Part shown: piece after piece, positions 44,489 through 52,424 of the stretch
Position numbering within the stretch: the first letter of the stretch is position 1
How the letters are laid out: each line of letters opens with the position of its first letter
From: Bacillota bacterium
GTDB lineage: Bacteria; Bacillota; Clostridia; Acetivibrionales; DTU013
Length of the DNA stretch: 64,000 bases
NCBI GenBank assembly: GCA_023412665.1
Contig: JAEZCA010000003.1
Location: forward strand, 14,060 to 78,059
Reading direction: 5' to 3'
Notes under the pieces: generated by a model
What the model saw: only the letters and a program-made list of their open reading frames with translations
The model's database searches: none
Told to the model about the DNA's origin: nothing
Position numbers and translations under genes: made by a program

Positions 44489-45001
44489 ATGGATACATTT
44501 ATTGAAAAGCTGGTGACAAAAAAGAAAGCGGCAGCGGATTTAGTCATCATAGCTCTGGTTGTGGCAGCAATATTGCTTGTGTTGTTTTTTTTCCTGGCGA
44601 CAAATATACGCATCGGTATGGGAATAGATCTTTTGCTTGTCGTAGGAGTGATATATCTGGGCATCAGGATCATAACATCCAGAAATGTGGAATATGAATA
44701 TATTGTGACCAATGGCGATTTAGATATAGATATGATAGTTTCCAAAAGAAAAAGGAAAAGGATATTCAGCGCCAACTGCAAGGAGTTTGAAATAGTTGCG
44801 CCTGTGAAAAGCAGCAGCTTCAGCCAGCATGTACAGAGTATCAAGAACAGGATTGACGCATCCAGTTCTATTGATTCGCCTGATGCATATTTTGCCACAC
44901 TTACTTATAATAACAATAAAACCCTGGTGATTTTTGAACCGGACGAGAGAATGCTCAAAAACTTCAAGATATATATACCCAGAAAGATATTAAATGGCTG
45001 A
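44489..45001 (+). CDS. DUF6106-like membrane protein
   Basis: 170 residues with GGGAGG upstream. Two adjacent hydrophobic spans at about 19-40 and 43-62 are followed by a soluble, conserved C-terminal part with YEYIVTNGDLDIDMIVSKRKRKRIF. It resembles a clostridial family of unknown function (DUF6106, by recognition only). It is 9 bp upstream of the MgtC-like gene, so the two are probably co-transcribed. Confidence 0.65.
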   Translation: MDTFIEKLVTKKKAAADLVIIALVVAAILLVLFFFLATNIRIGMGIDLLLVVGVIYLGIRIITSRNVEYEYIVTNGDLDIDMIVSKRKRKRIFSANCKEFEIVAPVKSSSFSQHVQSIKNRIDASSSIDSPDAYFATLTYNNNKTLVIFEPDERMLKNFKIYIPRKILNG

Positions 45002-45010
45002 GGTGATAGC

Positions 45011-45670
45011 ATGCCTTTTGAAATAGAGATCATACTTCGGTTGATGCTGGCAACGGCGCTTGGCGGCTTTATCGGCTATGAGCGTGAGCATACCAACAGG
45101 CCGGCCGGCTTCAGGACGCACATACTGGTTTGTTCAGGAGCAGCGTTGGTGATGATCACCTCCCAATACCTGATGTATAGATATCCCAGCAATACAATCG
45201 ATCCTTCAAGACTAGGCGCTCAGGTCATCAGCGGTATAGGTTTTCTTGGTGCGGGTACTATCATACGCGATGGTTTTAATGTCCGGGGACTGACGACGGC
45301 TGCCAGCCTATGGGCAGTCTCATGTGTGGGTATAGCTGTTGGAAGCGGCTTCTATGTCGGAGCCGTTGCGGCTACGGTTTTTATTTTTCTGACGCTGATC
45401 ACGCTAAAAAAAGCGGAAAGACGGTTCAGCAGGAGAAACAGATACAGGACCTTCATAGTGGAGGCAGATAATACGAACGGCCTGATTGGGCAGGTCAGCA
45501 GCTATCTGGAAGGTAAAAGGGTAGAGTTAAAGAATATCCAGCTGTATAAAAGCAAGGAAAACGCGCAGATGATAAAGCTGCTGGTCAAGCTCCCGGGCAG
45601 CGCCATCGACCTGCAGACTCTCAGTGACCTTCAGTCCCTGGAAGGTGTAAAGAAGGTTTATGAGGAGTAG
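45011..45670 (+). CDS. MgtC/SapB-family membrane protein
   Basis: 219 residues. The N-terminal 130 residues have four or five spans with the MgtC signature LGGFIGYEREHTNRPAGFRTHILVC and GFLGAGTIIRDG; the C-terminal 75 residues form an ACT-like cytoplasmic domain. MgtC proteins modulate membrane ATPases and potassium/magnesium balance; here a calcium-type P-ATPase lies next but behind its own terminator. A hairpin terminator follows the stop. Confidence 0.85.
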   Translation: MPFEIEIILRLMLATALGGFIGYEREHTNRPAGFRTHILVCSGAALVMITSQYLMYRYPSNTIDPSRLGAQVISGIGFLGAGTIIRDGFNVRGLTTAASLWAVSCVGIAVGSGFYVGAVAATVFIFLTLITLKKAERRFSRRNRYRTFIVEADNTNGLIGQVSSYLEGKRVELKNIQLYKSKENAQMIKLLVKLPGSAIDLQTLSDLQSLEGVKKVYEE

Positions 45671-45712
45671 GACCAAAGCATCAGCGAATAAAATGACATC
45701 CAAATATCTCAG

Positions 45713-45746
45713 AAAAGCGGCATGGTCTAATCCATGCCGCTTTTGA
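45713..45746 (+). terminator. Terminator between mgtC-like and P-ATPase genes
   Basis: Perfect 13-bp arms AAAAGCGGCATGG (45713-45725) and CCATGCCGCTTTT (45732-45744) with a six-base loop. Confidence 0.9.
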
Positions 45747-45788
45747 ATAGAAATAGGACATAGACCTATCTATTCACTGATAAAAGGG

Positions 45789-48686
45789 GTGTCACAATTG
45801 GGCAGGCAGAATACGTTATTAAGAAAACCGGACAATGAACTCATATCGGGAAAAGCCGGTGATAGGGGAGACGCAGCTGCATCAAGGCATGCTGGGCCGG
45901 CGGCGGATAGACATACAGGGACAGTGGCAGGAGCGGCATCGGGCAAGCATGTGGCATCGGATAAGCATGCGGCAGCGGTGTCGGAAAAGCATGTGGGGAC
46001 AGCATCGGCTGCCGGCCTCAGTGACAGAGAGGCTGAAAAGAAACTCCTGGAGCACGGTCCGAACCTTCTGAGCGGGAAGAAGAAGATATCACCTTTTAAA
46101 TTACTTATCAGTCAGTTTACAGATATCATGGTCATAATCCTCATGATCTCAACAGCCATATCGGCCTTTATGGGCGAGATGACCGAGGCTGTCACGATAA
46201 TCGCTATTGTCATCGTCAATGCAATTCTGGGATTTGTTCAGGAATTCAGAACCGAAAAAACCATGGAAGCACTCAAGAGCCTTGCTGCGCCTGCTGCAAA
46301 GGTGATCAGGAACGGCAGGCAGGTCAGCGTACCGGCAGAGCAGATAGTGCCGGGAGATCTGATCGTACTTGAGGCAGGAGACAGGGTCCCCGCCGACGCA
46401 GTCCTGATGGAAAGCACAAACACACAGGCGGATGAATCGCTGCTGACGGGTGAATCAGTCCCGGTAGAGAAATATGCCGCAGCTTCCGGCGGGAGGCATC
46501 AAGCTGTTGACAGAAAAAACACGGTGTACATGGGCACCAGCATTACCGGAGGAAGAGCAAAGGCAATGGTGAACGCTACCGGTATGAATACCGAAATGGG
46601 CGGTATTGCAGAACTCATCCAAAATATTGAGGAAGAGCAGACCCCGCTGCAGAAACGGCTTGAAAAGCTAGGTAAAATCATTGTCGCCGGATGTCTTGTC
46701 ATATGTGCCGTCGTTACCGCAGCAGGCATATTGCGGGGCGAGGATGCATTCAATATGCTTCTGTCCGGCATAAGCCTTGCAGTAGCGGCAGTTCCGGAGG
46801 GATTACCGGCTCTTGTTACGATTTCTCTTGCCCTCGGAGTCCAGCGCATGCTAAAGAGAAACGCTCTCATCAGAAAGCTGCCAGCGGTTGAAACGCTGGG
46901 ATGTGCCGGAGTTGTCTGCTCGGACAAAACCGGTACGCTGACACAGAATAAAATGACCGTGAGGCGTATCTTTGTAGATGGCCGTCTGCTTGATGTCAAG
47001 GATGAAAAGGAGTCGGGCAGATTCTTTCAGATGAACGACAGAACATTGGATCCGCTTACGGACAGCAGCCTCAGGACTGTACTGGAAATAGGCGCCCTAT
47101 GTAATAATGCAGGTTTGACAAAGTCATCAAACAGCAAAGCCATTGCCGAGAAAACATCCATATTGGTAAACATAAAGAACAGGCTGAAGCCCGGCAGCGA
47201 AAAGTGGGAGTTCACGGGAGACCCGACGGAGGGCGCGCTTCTTGTCGCTGCTGCAAAGGCCGGATTGACACCTGACACTCTGGCAGGGAAGTATTACAGG
47301 ATAGACGAATTGCCCTTTGATTCGGACAGGAAGTGTATGAGCGTTGTTTGTGTGAATCACAAGGGGGAGACTCTTGTCTTTACGAAAGGCGCCCCCGATA
47401 TGCTGCTCAAAAAATGTACCAGGCTCCACACCTCAGGCAATGAATGCCTGCTCGACCAGGGCAAAAGGGCAAGAATACTGCAGGCCAATGATTCCATGGC
47501 AGGCAGCGCGCTGAGGGTGATAGCCGTTGCTTACAAAAAGCTGGGCTCAAGAGAATATCGCAGGGATGAACTGGAGTCCGACCTGATATTCGCAGGACTT
47601 ACCGGAATGATAGACCCGCCGAGGCCCGAGGCTGCGGAGGCTGTGTTAAAATGCAGGATGGCTGGCATCAGGCCGGTTATGATAACCGGAGATCATAAAC
47701 TTACAGCAGTTTCAATTGCCAGGGAGCTTGATATATACAGGGATGGGGAAGGAGTCCTGACAGGCGAAGAGCTTGATGGGATGGATGAGGCTGCACTGGA
47801 GAAGAAGGCAGGCAGTGTGAGCGTTTATGCAAGGGTCTCGCCGAAGCACAAGCTTATGATAGTCAGGGCCTTAAAAAAGCTTGGCAGTATTGTGGCCATG
47901 ACCGGCGACGGCGTAAATGACGCACCGGCTGTCAAGGAGGCTGATATCGGCGTGGCAATGGGCCGCACCGGTACAGATGTCACAAAGGAGGCCTCCTCGA
48001 TGGTCCTTCTGGATGATAATTTTGCCACCATCATTGCGGCTATAGAAGAGGGCAGAGTTATTTACAACAATATCCGCAAATTCATCAGATACATGCTTGC
48101 CTGCAATATAGGTGAAGTGCTGACCATGTTCCTGGGAATGATGATCGGCCTGCCTGTACCGCTGCTTCCGATCCAGATATTATGGGTGAATCTTGTCACG
48201 GATGGTCTGCCAGCGGTGGCCCTGGGCTTTGATCCTCCGGAGAGGGATGTAATGAAGAGGATGCCCAGAGAGCCGGATGAAAGCATTTTCTCACATGGCC
48301 TTGCCCGTGTCATTCTGTTCAGAGGAATACTTATAGGCCTGACAACACTTGCTGTCTATGTCACTATGATCTACTTTACCGCTGATATAGGGCTTGCCAG
48401 AACAGGCACTTTTGTGACGCTGGTGCTGACGCAGCTAATACATGTATTTGAGTGCAAGTCGGAAACAAAAAGCCTATTCCAGATGCCTCTGTTGAATAAT
48501 GTATACCTGGTGCTGGCAGTGCTCTGTTCATTGATAATGATCCTGGGCGTTGTCTATATTCCAGTTTTACAGAATATTTTCAAGACCGTTCCTCTGGGAG
48601 TGAATGATTGGCTGATCACAGGAGGCCTGACCTTGTTGGTTCCGGTTTTGTCCAGCTTTTTCCCAAGAGTATCTGCAAGAAGATAA
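45789..48686 (+). CDS. Calcium-type P-type ATPase with His-rich N-terminal extension
   Basis: 965 residues from a GTG with AAGGGG upstream. The P-type core is complete: LLTGESVPVEK (actuator), VPEGLPALVT in the fourth span, phosphorylated Asp379 in CSDKTGTLT, KGAPD, and TGDGVNDAPA. The transport helices NIGEVLTMFLG and ILWVNLVTDGLPAVALG fit the SERCA/PMCA group, so ATP-driven calcium export is likely. Residues about 25-75, before the usual N-terminal domain, are an Ala/Gly-rich extension with spaced His34, 42, 54, 60 and 68 (GKH, DKH, EKH repeats) not expected in this family. It may be a metal-binding or merely low-complexity tail. Confidence 0.9.
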   Translation: MSQLGRQNTLLRKPDNELISGKAGDRGDAAASRHAGPAADRHTGTVAGAASGKHVASDKHAAAVSEKHVGTASAAGLSDREAEKKLLEHGPNLLSGKKKISPFKLLISQFTDIMVIILMISTAISAFMGEMTEAVTIIAIVIVNAILGFVQEFRTEKTMEALKSLAAPAAKVIRNGRQVSVPAEQIVPGDLIVLEAGDRVPADAVLMESTNTQADESLLTGESVPVEKYAAASGGRHQAVDRKNTVYMGTSITGGRAKAMVNATGMNTEMGGIAELIQNIEEEQTPLQKRLEKLGKIIVAGCLVICAVVTAAGILRGEDAFNMLLSGISLAVAAVPEGLPALVTISLALGVQRMLKRNALIRKLPAVETLGCAGVVCSDKTGTLTQNKMTVRRIFVDGRLLDVKDEKESGRFFQMNDRTLDPLTDSSLRTVLEIGALCNNAGLTKSSNSKAIAEKTSILVNIKNRLKPGSEKWEFTGDPTEGALLVAAAKAGLTPDTLAGKYYRIDELPFDSDRKCMSVVCVNHKGETLVFTKGAPDMLLKKCTRLHTSGNECLLDQGKRARILQANDSMAGSALRVIAVAYKKLGSREYRRDELESDLIFAGLTGMIDPPRPEAAEAVLKCRMAGIRPVMITGDHKLTAVSIARELDIYRDGEGVLTGEELDGMDEAALEKKAGSVSVYARVSPKHKLMIVRALKKLGSIVAMTGDGVNDAPAVKEADIGVAMGRTGTDVTKEASSMVLLDDNFATIIAAIEEGRVIYNNIRKFIRYMLACNIGEVLTMFLGMMIGLPVPLLPIQILWVNLVTDGLPAVALGFDPPERDVMKRMPREPDESIFSHGLARVILFRGILIGLTTLAVYVTMIYFTADIGLARTGTFVTLVLTQLIHVFECKSETKSLFQMPLLNNVYLVLAVLCSLIMILGVVYIPVLQNIFKTVPLGVNDWLITGGLTLLVPVLSSFFPRVSARR

Positions 48687-48741
48687 AGCGGGTGCTGAAA
48701 TTTGCTTTGATCCGGATACTGTCAATGTAACCAAATGTCTC

Positions 48742-48786
48742 AAATAAAAGGTTTGGATTTTAAATTCAAATCCTTTTATTTTTTAT
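48742..48786 (+). terminator. Terminator after the P-ATPase gene
   Basis: AAATAAAAGG (48742-48751) and CCTTTTATTT (48772-48781) flank a partly paired AT-rich loop, with a T-run at the 3' side. Confidence 0.75.
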
Positions 48787-48880
48787 TAGAGTGTGCTCGG
48801 GATCAGACTTGCCTGAGATTAATACGGATAACAAGGCAGCCATTATGCTGGATATTCCATATAAAGGCTAAATCAACGAG

Positions 48881-48941
48881 GCGATAGATGGACCCCACCG
48901 CCCCACCTCTTTACGTATTTTCAGCCTTTGGCTGAAAAACG
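48881..48941. repeat. Hairpin repeat R1
   Basis: 61 bp nearly identical to R2 at 50239-50299. It starts GCGATAGATGG, has a C-rich centre (CCACCGCCCCACCTCT) and ends in a perfect hairpin TTTTCAGCC-TTT-GGCTGAAAA. Confidence 0.75.
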
Positions 48942-48999
48942 ACGTTACTCAAGCAAATCTTTCAATATCACAACTTCATTTACACAAGTTGGCAAAAAC

Positions 49000-49029
49000 T
49001 TTACAGTAATATAAAAAATATGTTATAAT
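49000..49029 (+). promoter_or_regulatory. Promoter of the orphan nuclease gene
   Basis: TTTACA (49000-49005) and TATAAT (49024-49029), 18-bp spacer. Confidence 0.6.
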
Positions 49030-49076
49030 TACCAAAAAGAACCAAATGTATAGAAAGAAGGTGTGAATTATACAGT

Positions 49077-49961
49077 ATGGAGACATATTTCAGCCATCTT
49101 ACCGCTGCCCAAATGTGGGACATCCCTAATATTGATGACGTCCTTGGCTTCCCACTATCTGAATACTGCTCGGAAGATATCACTGTTAATGATATCGGCG
49201 CAAGATTCAGATGCAAGGGTAAATTTGTCCACGCATGTGGCCTGGAGCTTCCAGCCGGTGCAGTCGTGGAACGAAGAGGAAATACTGTTGCATCACCGGA
49301 ACTGCTGTTTTTAGAACTCGCGAACCGGTTAAGCATTCACCGCCTTATCTTTCTGGGTCTGCAGTTATGCTCTTTCCCTCCGGGTGAGCCTTACAAGGCA
49401 ATCACTACAAAACAAAAGCTCAATCGGTTCCTATTGAAAGCTAAGGGACATCGGGGACATCGCAAAGCATTGAGAGCAGTGAAATATGTAGAAGATGGTT
49501 CCGCGTCAGTCATGGAATCACTCGCATACATGTTTTTGACTCTGCCCAACGCTCTGGGAGGTTACGGCCTTGGTGGCGCTGTTTTCAATCATGAGATAAG
49601 GCTTAATGGAAGAATCCCATCGCACTTCAGGCAGCGCAGCTGTTTTGTGGACTTGTATTACAAGCGGGCCAAAATTGCGGTCGAATACGAGAGTTTTGCT
49701 TATCACAGACGCCCGCAGGAACAAGGTAAGGATGCTATGCGATCGACCATCCTCAATCGCAAGGGTGTAAGAGTATTGCATATGAACACCATTCAGCTAT
49801 ATAACATTGATGCATGTAATGATTTCGCGCATACTCTTGCGACTCGCCTGGGAAAGCGAATATTCATACGTGCAAACGACTTTGAAATGATGCATATTAA
49901 AATGAGAGAATTGCTGCCAAGGATGGATCCTATGTCAAAAGAAGTAGACAAAGATGCATGA
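49077..49961 (+). CDS. Orphan predicted PD-(D/E)XK-type nuclease (DUF559/AbiEi-like)
   Basis: 294 residues. The N-terminal half (SPELLFLELANRLSIHRLIFLGLQLC) recalls the middle domain of AbiEi-like proteins. The C-terminal third has a DUF559/Vsr-like nuclease pattern: Asp in FVDLYYKRAKIAVEYES, Glu in that same strand, a conserved Lys/Asp helix (EQGKDAMRSTILNRKGVRVLHM) and a final Gln. Function is likely DNA cleavage or a defence role, by inference only. The ribosome site (AAGGTG) is rather far from the ATG. No partner antitoxin, methylase or helicase is adjacent. It lies alone between hairpin repeats and a MITE copy. Confidence 0.6.
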   Translation: METYFSHLTAAQMWDIPNIDDVLGFPLSEYCSEDITVNDIGARFRCKGKFVHACGLELPAGAVVERRGNTVASPELLFLELANRLSIHRLIFLGLQLCSFPPGEPYKAITTKQKLNRFLLKAKGHRGHRKALRAVKYVEDGSASVMESLAYMFLTLPNALGGYGLGGAVFNHEIRLNGRIPSHFRQRSCFVDLYYKRAKIAVEYESFAYHRRPQEQGKDAMRSTILNRKGVRVLHMNTIQLYNIDACNDFAHTLATRLGKRIFIRANDFEMMHIKMRELLPRMDPMSKEVDKDA

Positions 49962-50039
49962 CAATGAGAATGGAGGACAAATGTGGGGCTGTAGGTAGAG
50001 AGTTGAAGAGTTGCAGAGGAGTTATGGATGGTTAAACAG

Positions 50040-50183
50040 ACCGCACTACTCATTATTTCGATTATTGGACAATTATAGGGCGATATTGTCATGAATAAGT
50101 TATATTTTGTAATAGATTTGATATTATATAGGCCTATTGGAGGTATAATTCTGTTCAAAAGTTGAAATAGTGAGTAGTGCGGT
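50040..50183. mobile_element. MITE-like element, copy B
   Basis: 144 bp bounded by 20-bp inverted repeats with one mismatch: ACCGCACTACTCA-t-TATTTC on the left, and its complement on the right with c at the mismatch. It is in opposite orientation to copy A (30008-30150) and of the same length; ends match best, centres diverge. No coding capacity. Confidence 0.82.
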
Positions 50184-50238
50184 ACCAAAATAATATACTG
50201 TCAAGGTTGTACTACATATGTCCGATGCTTATAACTCG

Positions 50239-50299
50239 GCGATAGATGGGTCCCCCCGCCCCACCTCTATACGTATTTTCAGCCTTTGGCTGAAAAACG
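50239..50299. repeat. Hairpin repeat R2
   Basis: 61 bp, the same length as R1, differing at a few positions, and ending in the same hairpin TTTTCAGCC-TTT-GGCTGAAAA. Confidence 0.75.
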
Positions 50300-50332
50300 C
50301 TTGGCGGCGGGTACCGATTTGCCTTTCAGATA

Positions 50333-50358
50333 TTTTCTTTCGATTAATCGAAAGAAAA
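50333..50358. repeat. Perfect 26-bp palindrome
   Basis: Arms TTTTCTTTCGATT and AATCGAAAGAAAA without a loop. Its flanks (tat before, ACG after) copy the flanks of the R1/R2 hairpins, suggesting the same element with a different hairpin. Confidence 0.7.
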
Positions 50359-50372
50359 CGATGTGTTATAAC

Positions 50373-50416
50373 GGCAAATGATGGGGCCCAGCCCAACTCT
50401 ATACGTATTTTCTGCC
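50373..50416. repeat. Partial hairpin repeat R3
   Basis: Shares ATGATGGGGCCCAGCCCAAC-like C-rich core and CTCTATACGTATTTTC with R2, but the hairpin arm is replaced. Confidence 0.5.
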
Positions 50417-50479
50417 ATTCACACTATAATGCAGGAGACCATGATATTCATTCTGTTATGTAATACCACTAGCAAAGCT

Positions 50480-50572
50480 CAAGTCCGATCCATTAAGCAA
50501 AAGTCCGGTTCGCGCAAAAGTCTGATCCATCAAGCAAAAGTCCGGTTCGCCACGCTAGGGTCCGATCCACAA
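50480..50572. repeat. Short tandem repeats
   Basis: Two near-identical units of about 36 bp with AAGTCCGATCCAT and AAGCAAAAGTCCGGTTCGC parts, then a decayed third (GGGTCCGATCCAC). Within each unit the two halves are themselves similar (AAGTCCGATCC / AAGTCCGGTTC). Spacing is too short and contiguous for a CRISPR array. Confidence 0.65.
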
Positions 50573-50763
50573 ATAATCCTTGAATTGAACAATGAAAAAC
50601 TATATAATAATTGAAGCCTGAAAAAGTTGTAAAATAAGGCTTTTTTGGTTGCGTAAATTGTGAGGCTTTCATTTAACAAATTGTTCATAGTTTATTAAAA
50701 TGTATCTCTCATAATTATGGTAGCGTAATGTGTCAAGCGACATTTATAGCAGGAGGGAATAAG

Positions 50764-51711
50764 ATGATAGAAATACAGAATTTGACCAAAAGGTATGGTC
50801 AGATAAAGGCTGTAAACAATCTGAACTTCACTGTCGAAAAAGGTGAGATACTGGGCTTCCTCGGCCCTAACGGAGCGGGAAAATCCACCACCATGAACAT
50901 CATAACCGGTTATATACCTTCAACCGAAGGTACTGTAAAGGTGTGCGGATATGACATCATGGAATCACCAAAGGAAGTAAAAAAGCGCATAGGTTATCTT
51001 CCTGAGCAGCCGCCGGTTTATATGGACATGACGGTGTTGGACTACCTCAATTTTGCCGGAAATCTCAAGCAGGTCGATAAAAAGCAATTGAAAAGTCAGC
51101 TCAGCGATATCATGGAGCTTGTGAAAATAGGCGACCACAGGAACAGGCTCATTAAGAACCTGTCAAAGGGCTACAAGCAGAGGGTCGGTCTTGCTATGGC
51201 ACTTGTAGGGAGCCCGGAGGTGCTGATACTGGACGAGCCGACAGTGGGCCTGGACCCGAAGCAGATAATTGAGATCAGAAAGCTTATTAAAGCCCTAGGC
51301 AAGGAGCATACTATCATACTCAGTTCGCATATCCTTCCTGAAGTCAGTGCGGTGTGCGAACGCGTTGTCATCATTAACAAGGGTGAGATAGCAGCAATCG
51401 ATACTCCTGAAAATCTGTCAAAGGGATATGGTGCAGCATCCAAGCTGCTGGTGACCGTGGCAGGACCTAAGAATTCCATTGAGAGCGCTATCAGAGAAAT
51501 ATACGGAGTCAAGTATGTTGAGACCGGAGTTGAAAAGGACAGGGAAGCAACAAGCTTTATAGTGGAGAGCGACAAGGAAATTGACGTTAGAAAGCCTCTG
51601 TTCTTTGCGATGGCCAAGCTGGGCTATCCCATACTTGAGCTCAAGAGTCTCAACCTGAGCCTGGAAGATATATTCCTGCAGATCGTAACTCAGGAAAAGG
51701 AGGTCGTTTGA
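50764..51711 (+). CDS. ABC transporter ATP-binding protein, GldA-like
   Basis: 315 residues from the ATG at 50764 with AGGAGGG upstream; the longer frame is discarded. Walker A GPNGAGKST, signature LSKGYKQRVGLA, Walker B LILDEP, and a C-terminal extension typical of ABC-2 export ATPases. It is the first of four genes whose layout (ATPase, ABC-2 permease, GldG-like, DUF4340) matches the GldAFG-type system. In Bacteroidetes it serves gliding; in Clostridia the cargo is unknown. Only 3 bp separate it from the permease gene. Confidence 0.9.
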   Translation: MIEIQNLTKRYGQIKAVNNLNFTVEKGEILGFLGPNGAGKSTTMNIITGYIPSTEGTVKVCGYDIMESPKEVKKRIGYLPEQPPVYMDMTVLDYLNFAGNLKQVDKKQLKSQLSDIMELVKIGDHRNRLIKNLSKGYKQRVGLAMALVGSPEVLILDEPTVGLDPKQIIEIRKLIKALGKEHTIILSSHILPEVSAVCERVVIINKGEIAAIDTPENLSKGYGAASKLLVTVAGPKNSIESAIREIYGVKYVETGVEKDREATSFIVESDKEIDVRKPLFFAMAKLGYPILELKSLNLSLEDIFLQIVTQEKEVV

Positions 51712-51714
51712 CAT

Positions 51715-52419
51715 ATGAAGGCAATATTCTGGAAGGAAGTAAAGTCTTATTTCTATTCTCCAATGGCCTATATACTCATAGGCTTGTTCTTGCTGTTAAC
51801 CTCGCTGTTCTTCAATCAATACCTGCAAGTGGGCTATGGTGACTTCAACGGAATACTTTCGCTGATGGGCTTCATACTGATTGTTATTGTTCCGATACTG
51901 ACCATGAGGATACTGGCTGAAGACCGGAAAAACGGCACTGAGGTGCTGCTGATAACTTCACCGTCAAGTATTGCATCTATTGTAATAGGTAAGTTTTTGG
52001 CTGTGTATTTTGTATTTTTGGTAATGACAGTCCTTACATTTATTTTTCCCATAACGCAGCTTGCTTTCGGCGCAAAATTCACATCACAGCTCGTAGGCGG
52101 TTACATTGGTTTTCTGCTTCTTGGTGCCACATATATAGCCATAGGCGTATTTGCGTCATCACTTACGGAAAACCAGGTAGTGGCAGTTATCATAAGCTAT
52201 GCCGCACTCCTTATAATGTGGCTGGCAGACGGCCTTGTTGGAGCTGTTGGGGGCATAGGAGCAAAGGTGCTCAGCTGGATATCAATACTCTCGAGATATG
52301 AGGATTTCAACAGGGGTATTTTAGGCTTGAGCCCTATAGTATACTACCTTAGTTTTGTCGCTGTATTTTTATTCCTAACTGTAAGAGTAATAGAAAAAAG
52401 ACGCTGGAGTCAGGGGTGA
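51715..52419 (+). CDS. ABC-2 type permease, GldF-like
   Basis: 234 residues with six spans (IFWKEVKSYFYSPMAYILIG at the start; LTMRILAEDRKNGTEVLLITSP as the conserved cytoplasmic loop). This loop is the hallmark of ABC-2 permeases of the GldF group. It pairs with the ATPase upstream and starts 3 bp after it. Confidence 0.88.
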   Translation: MKAIFWKEVKSYFYSPMAYILIGLFLLLTSLFFNQYLQVGYGDFNGILSLMGFILIVIVPILTMRILAEDRKNGTEVLLITSPSSIASIVIGKFLAVYFVFLVMTVLTFIFPITQLAFGAKFTSQLVGGYIGFLLLGATYIAIGVFASSLTENQVVAVIISYAALLIMWLADGLVGAVGGIGAKVLSWISILSRYEDFNRGILGLSPIVYYLSFVAVFLFLTVRVIEKRRWSQG

Positions 52420-52424
52420 TATAG

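Larger units (their letters stand above)
48687..49076. other. Gene-free stretch before the orphan nuclease gene
   Basis: Contains the P-ATPase terminator, hairpin repeat copy R1 and a promoter. Nothing else is recognised. Confidence 0.5.
49962..50763. other. Repeat-rich gene-free stretch
   Basis: 802 bp holding MITE copy B, hairpin repeat R2, a perfect 26-bp palindrome, partial repeat R3 and a tandem repeat block, each listed separately. No gene is supported. A GGAGGG site at the end belongs to the ABC ATPase gene. Confidence 0.6.

Noticed and set aside
50480..50572. CRISPR array
   Set aside because: Units are contiguous and nearly identical, with no unique spacers and no cas genes nearby.
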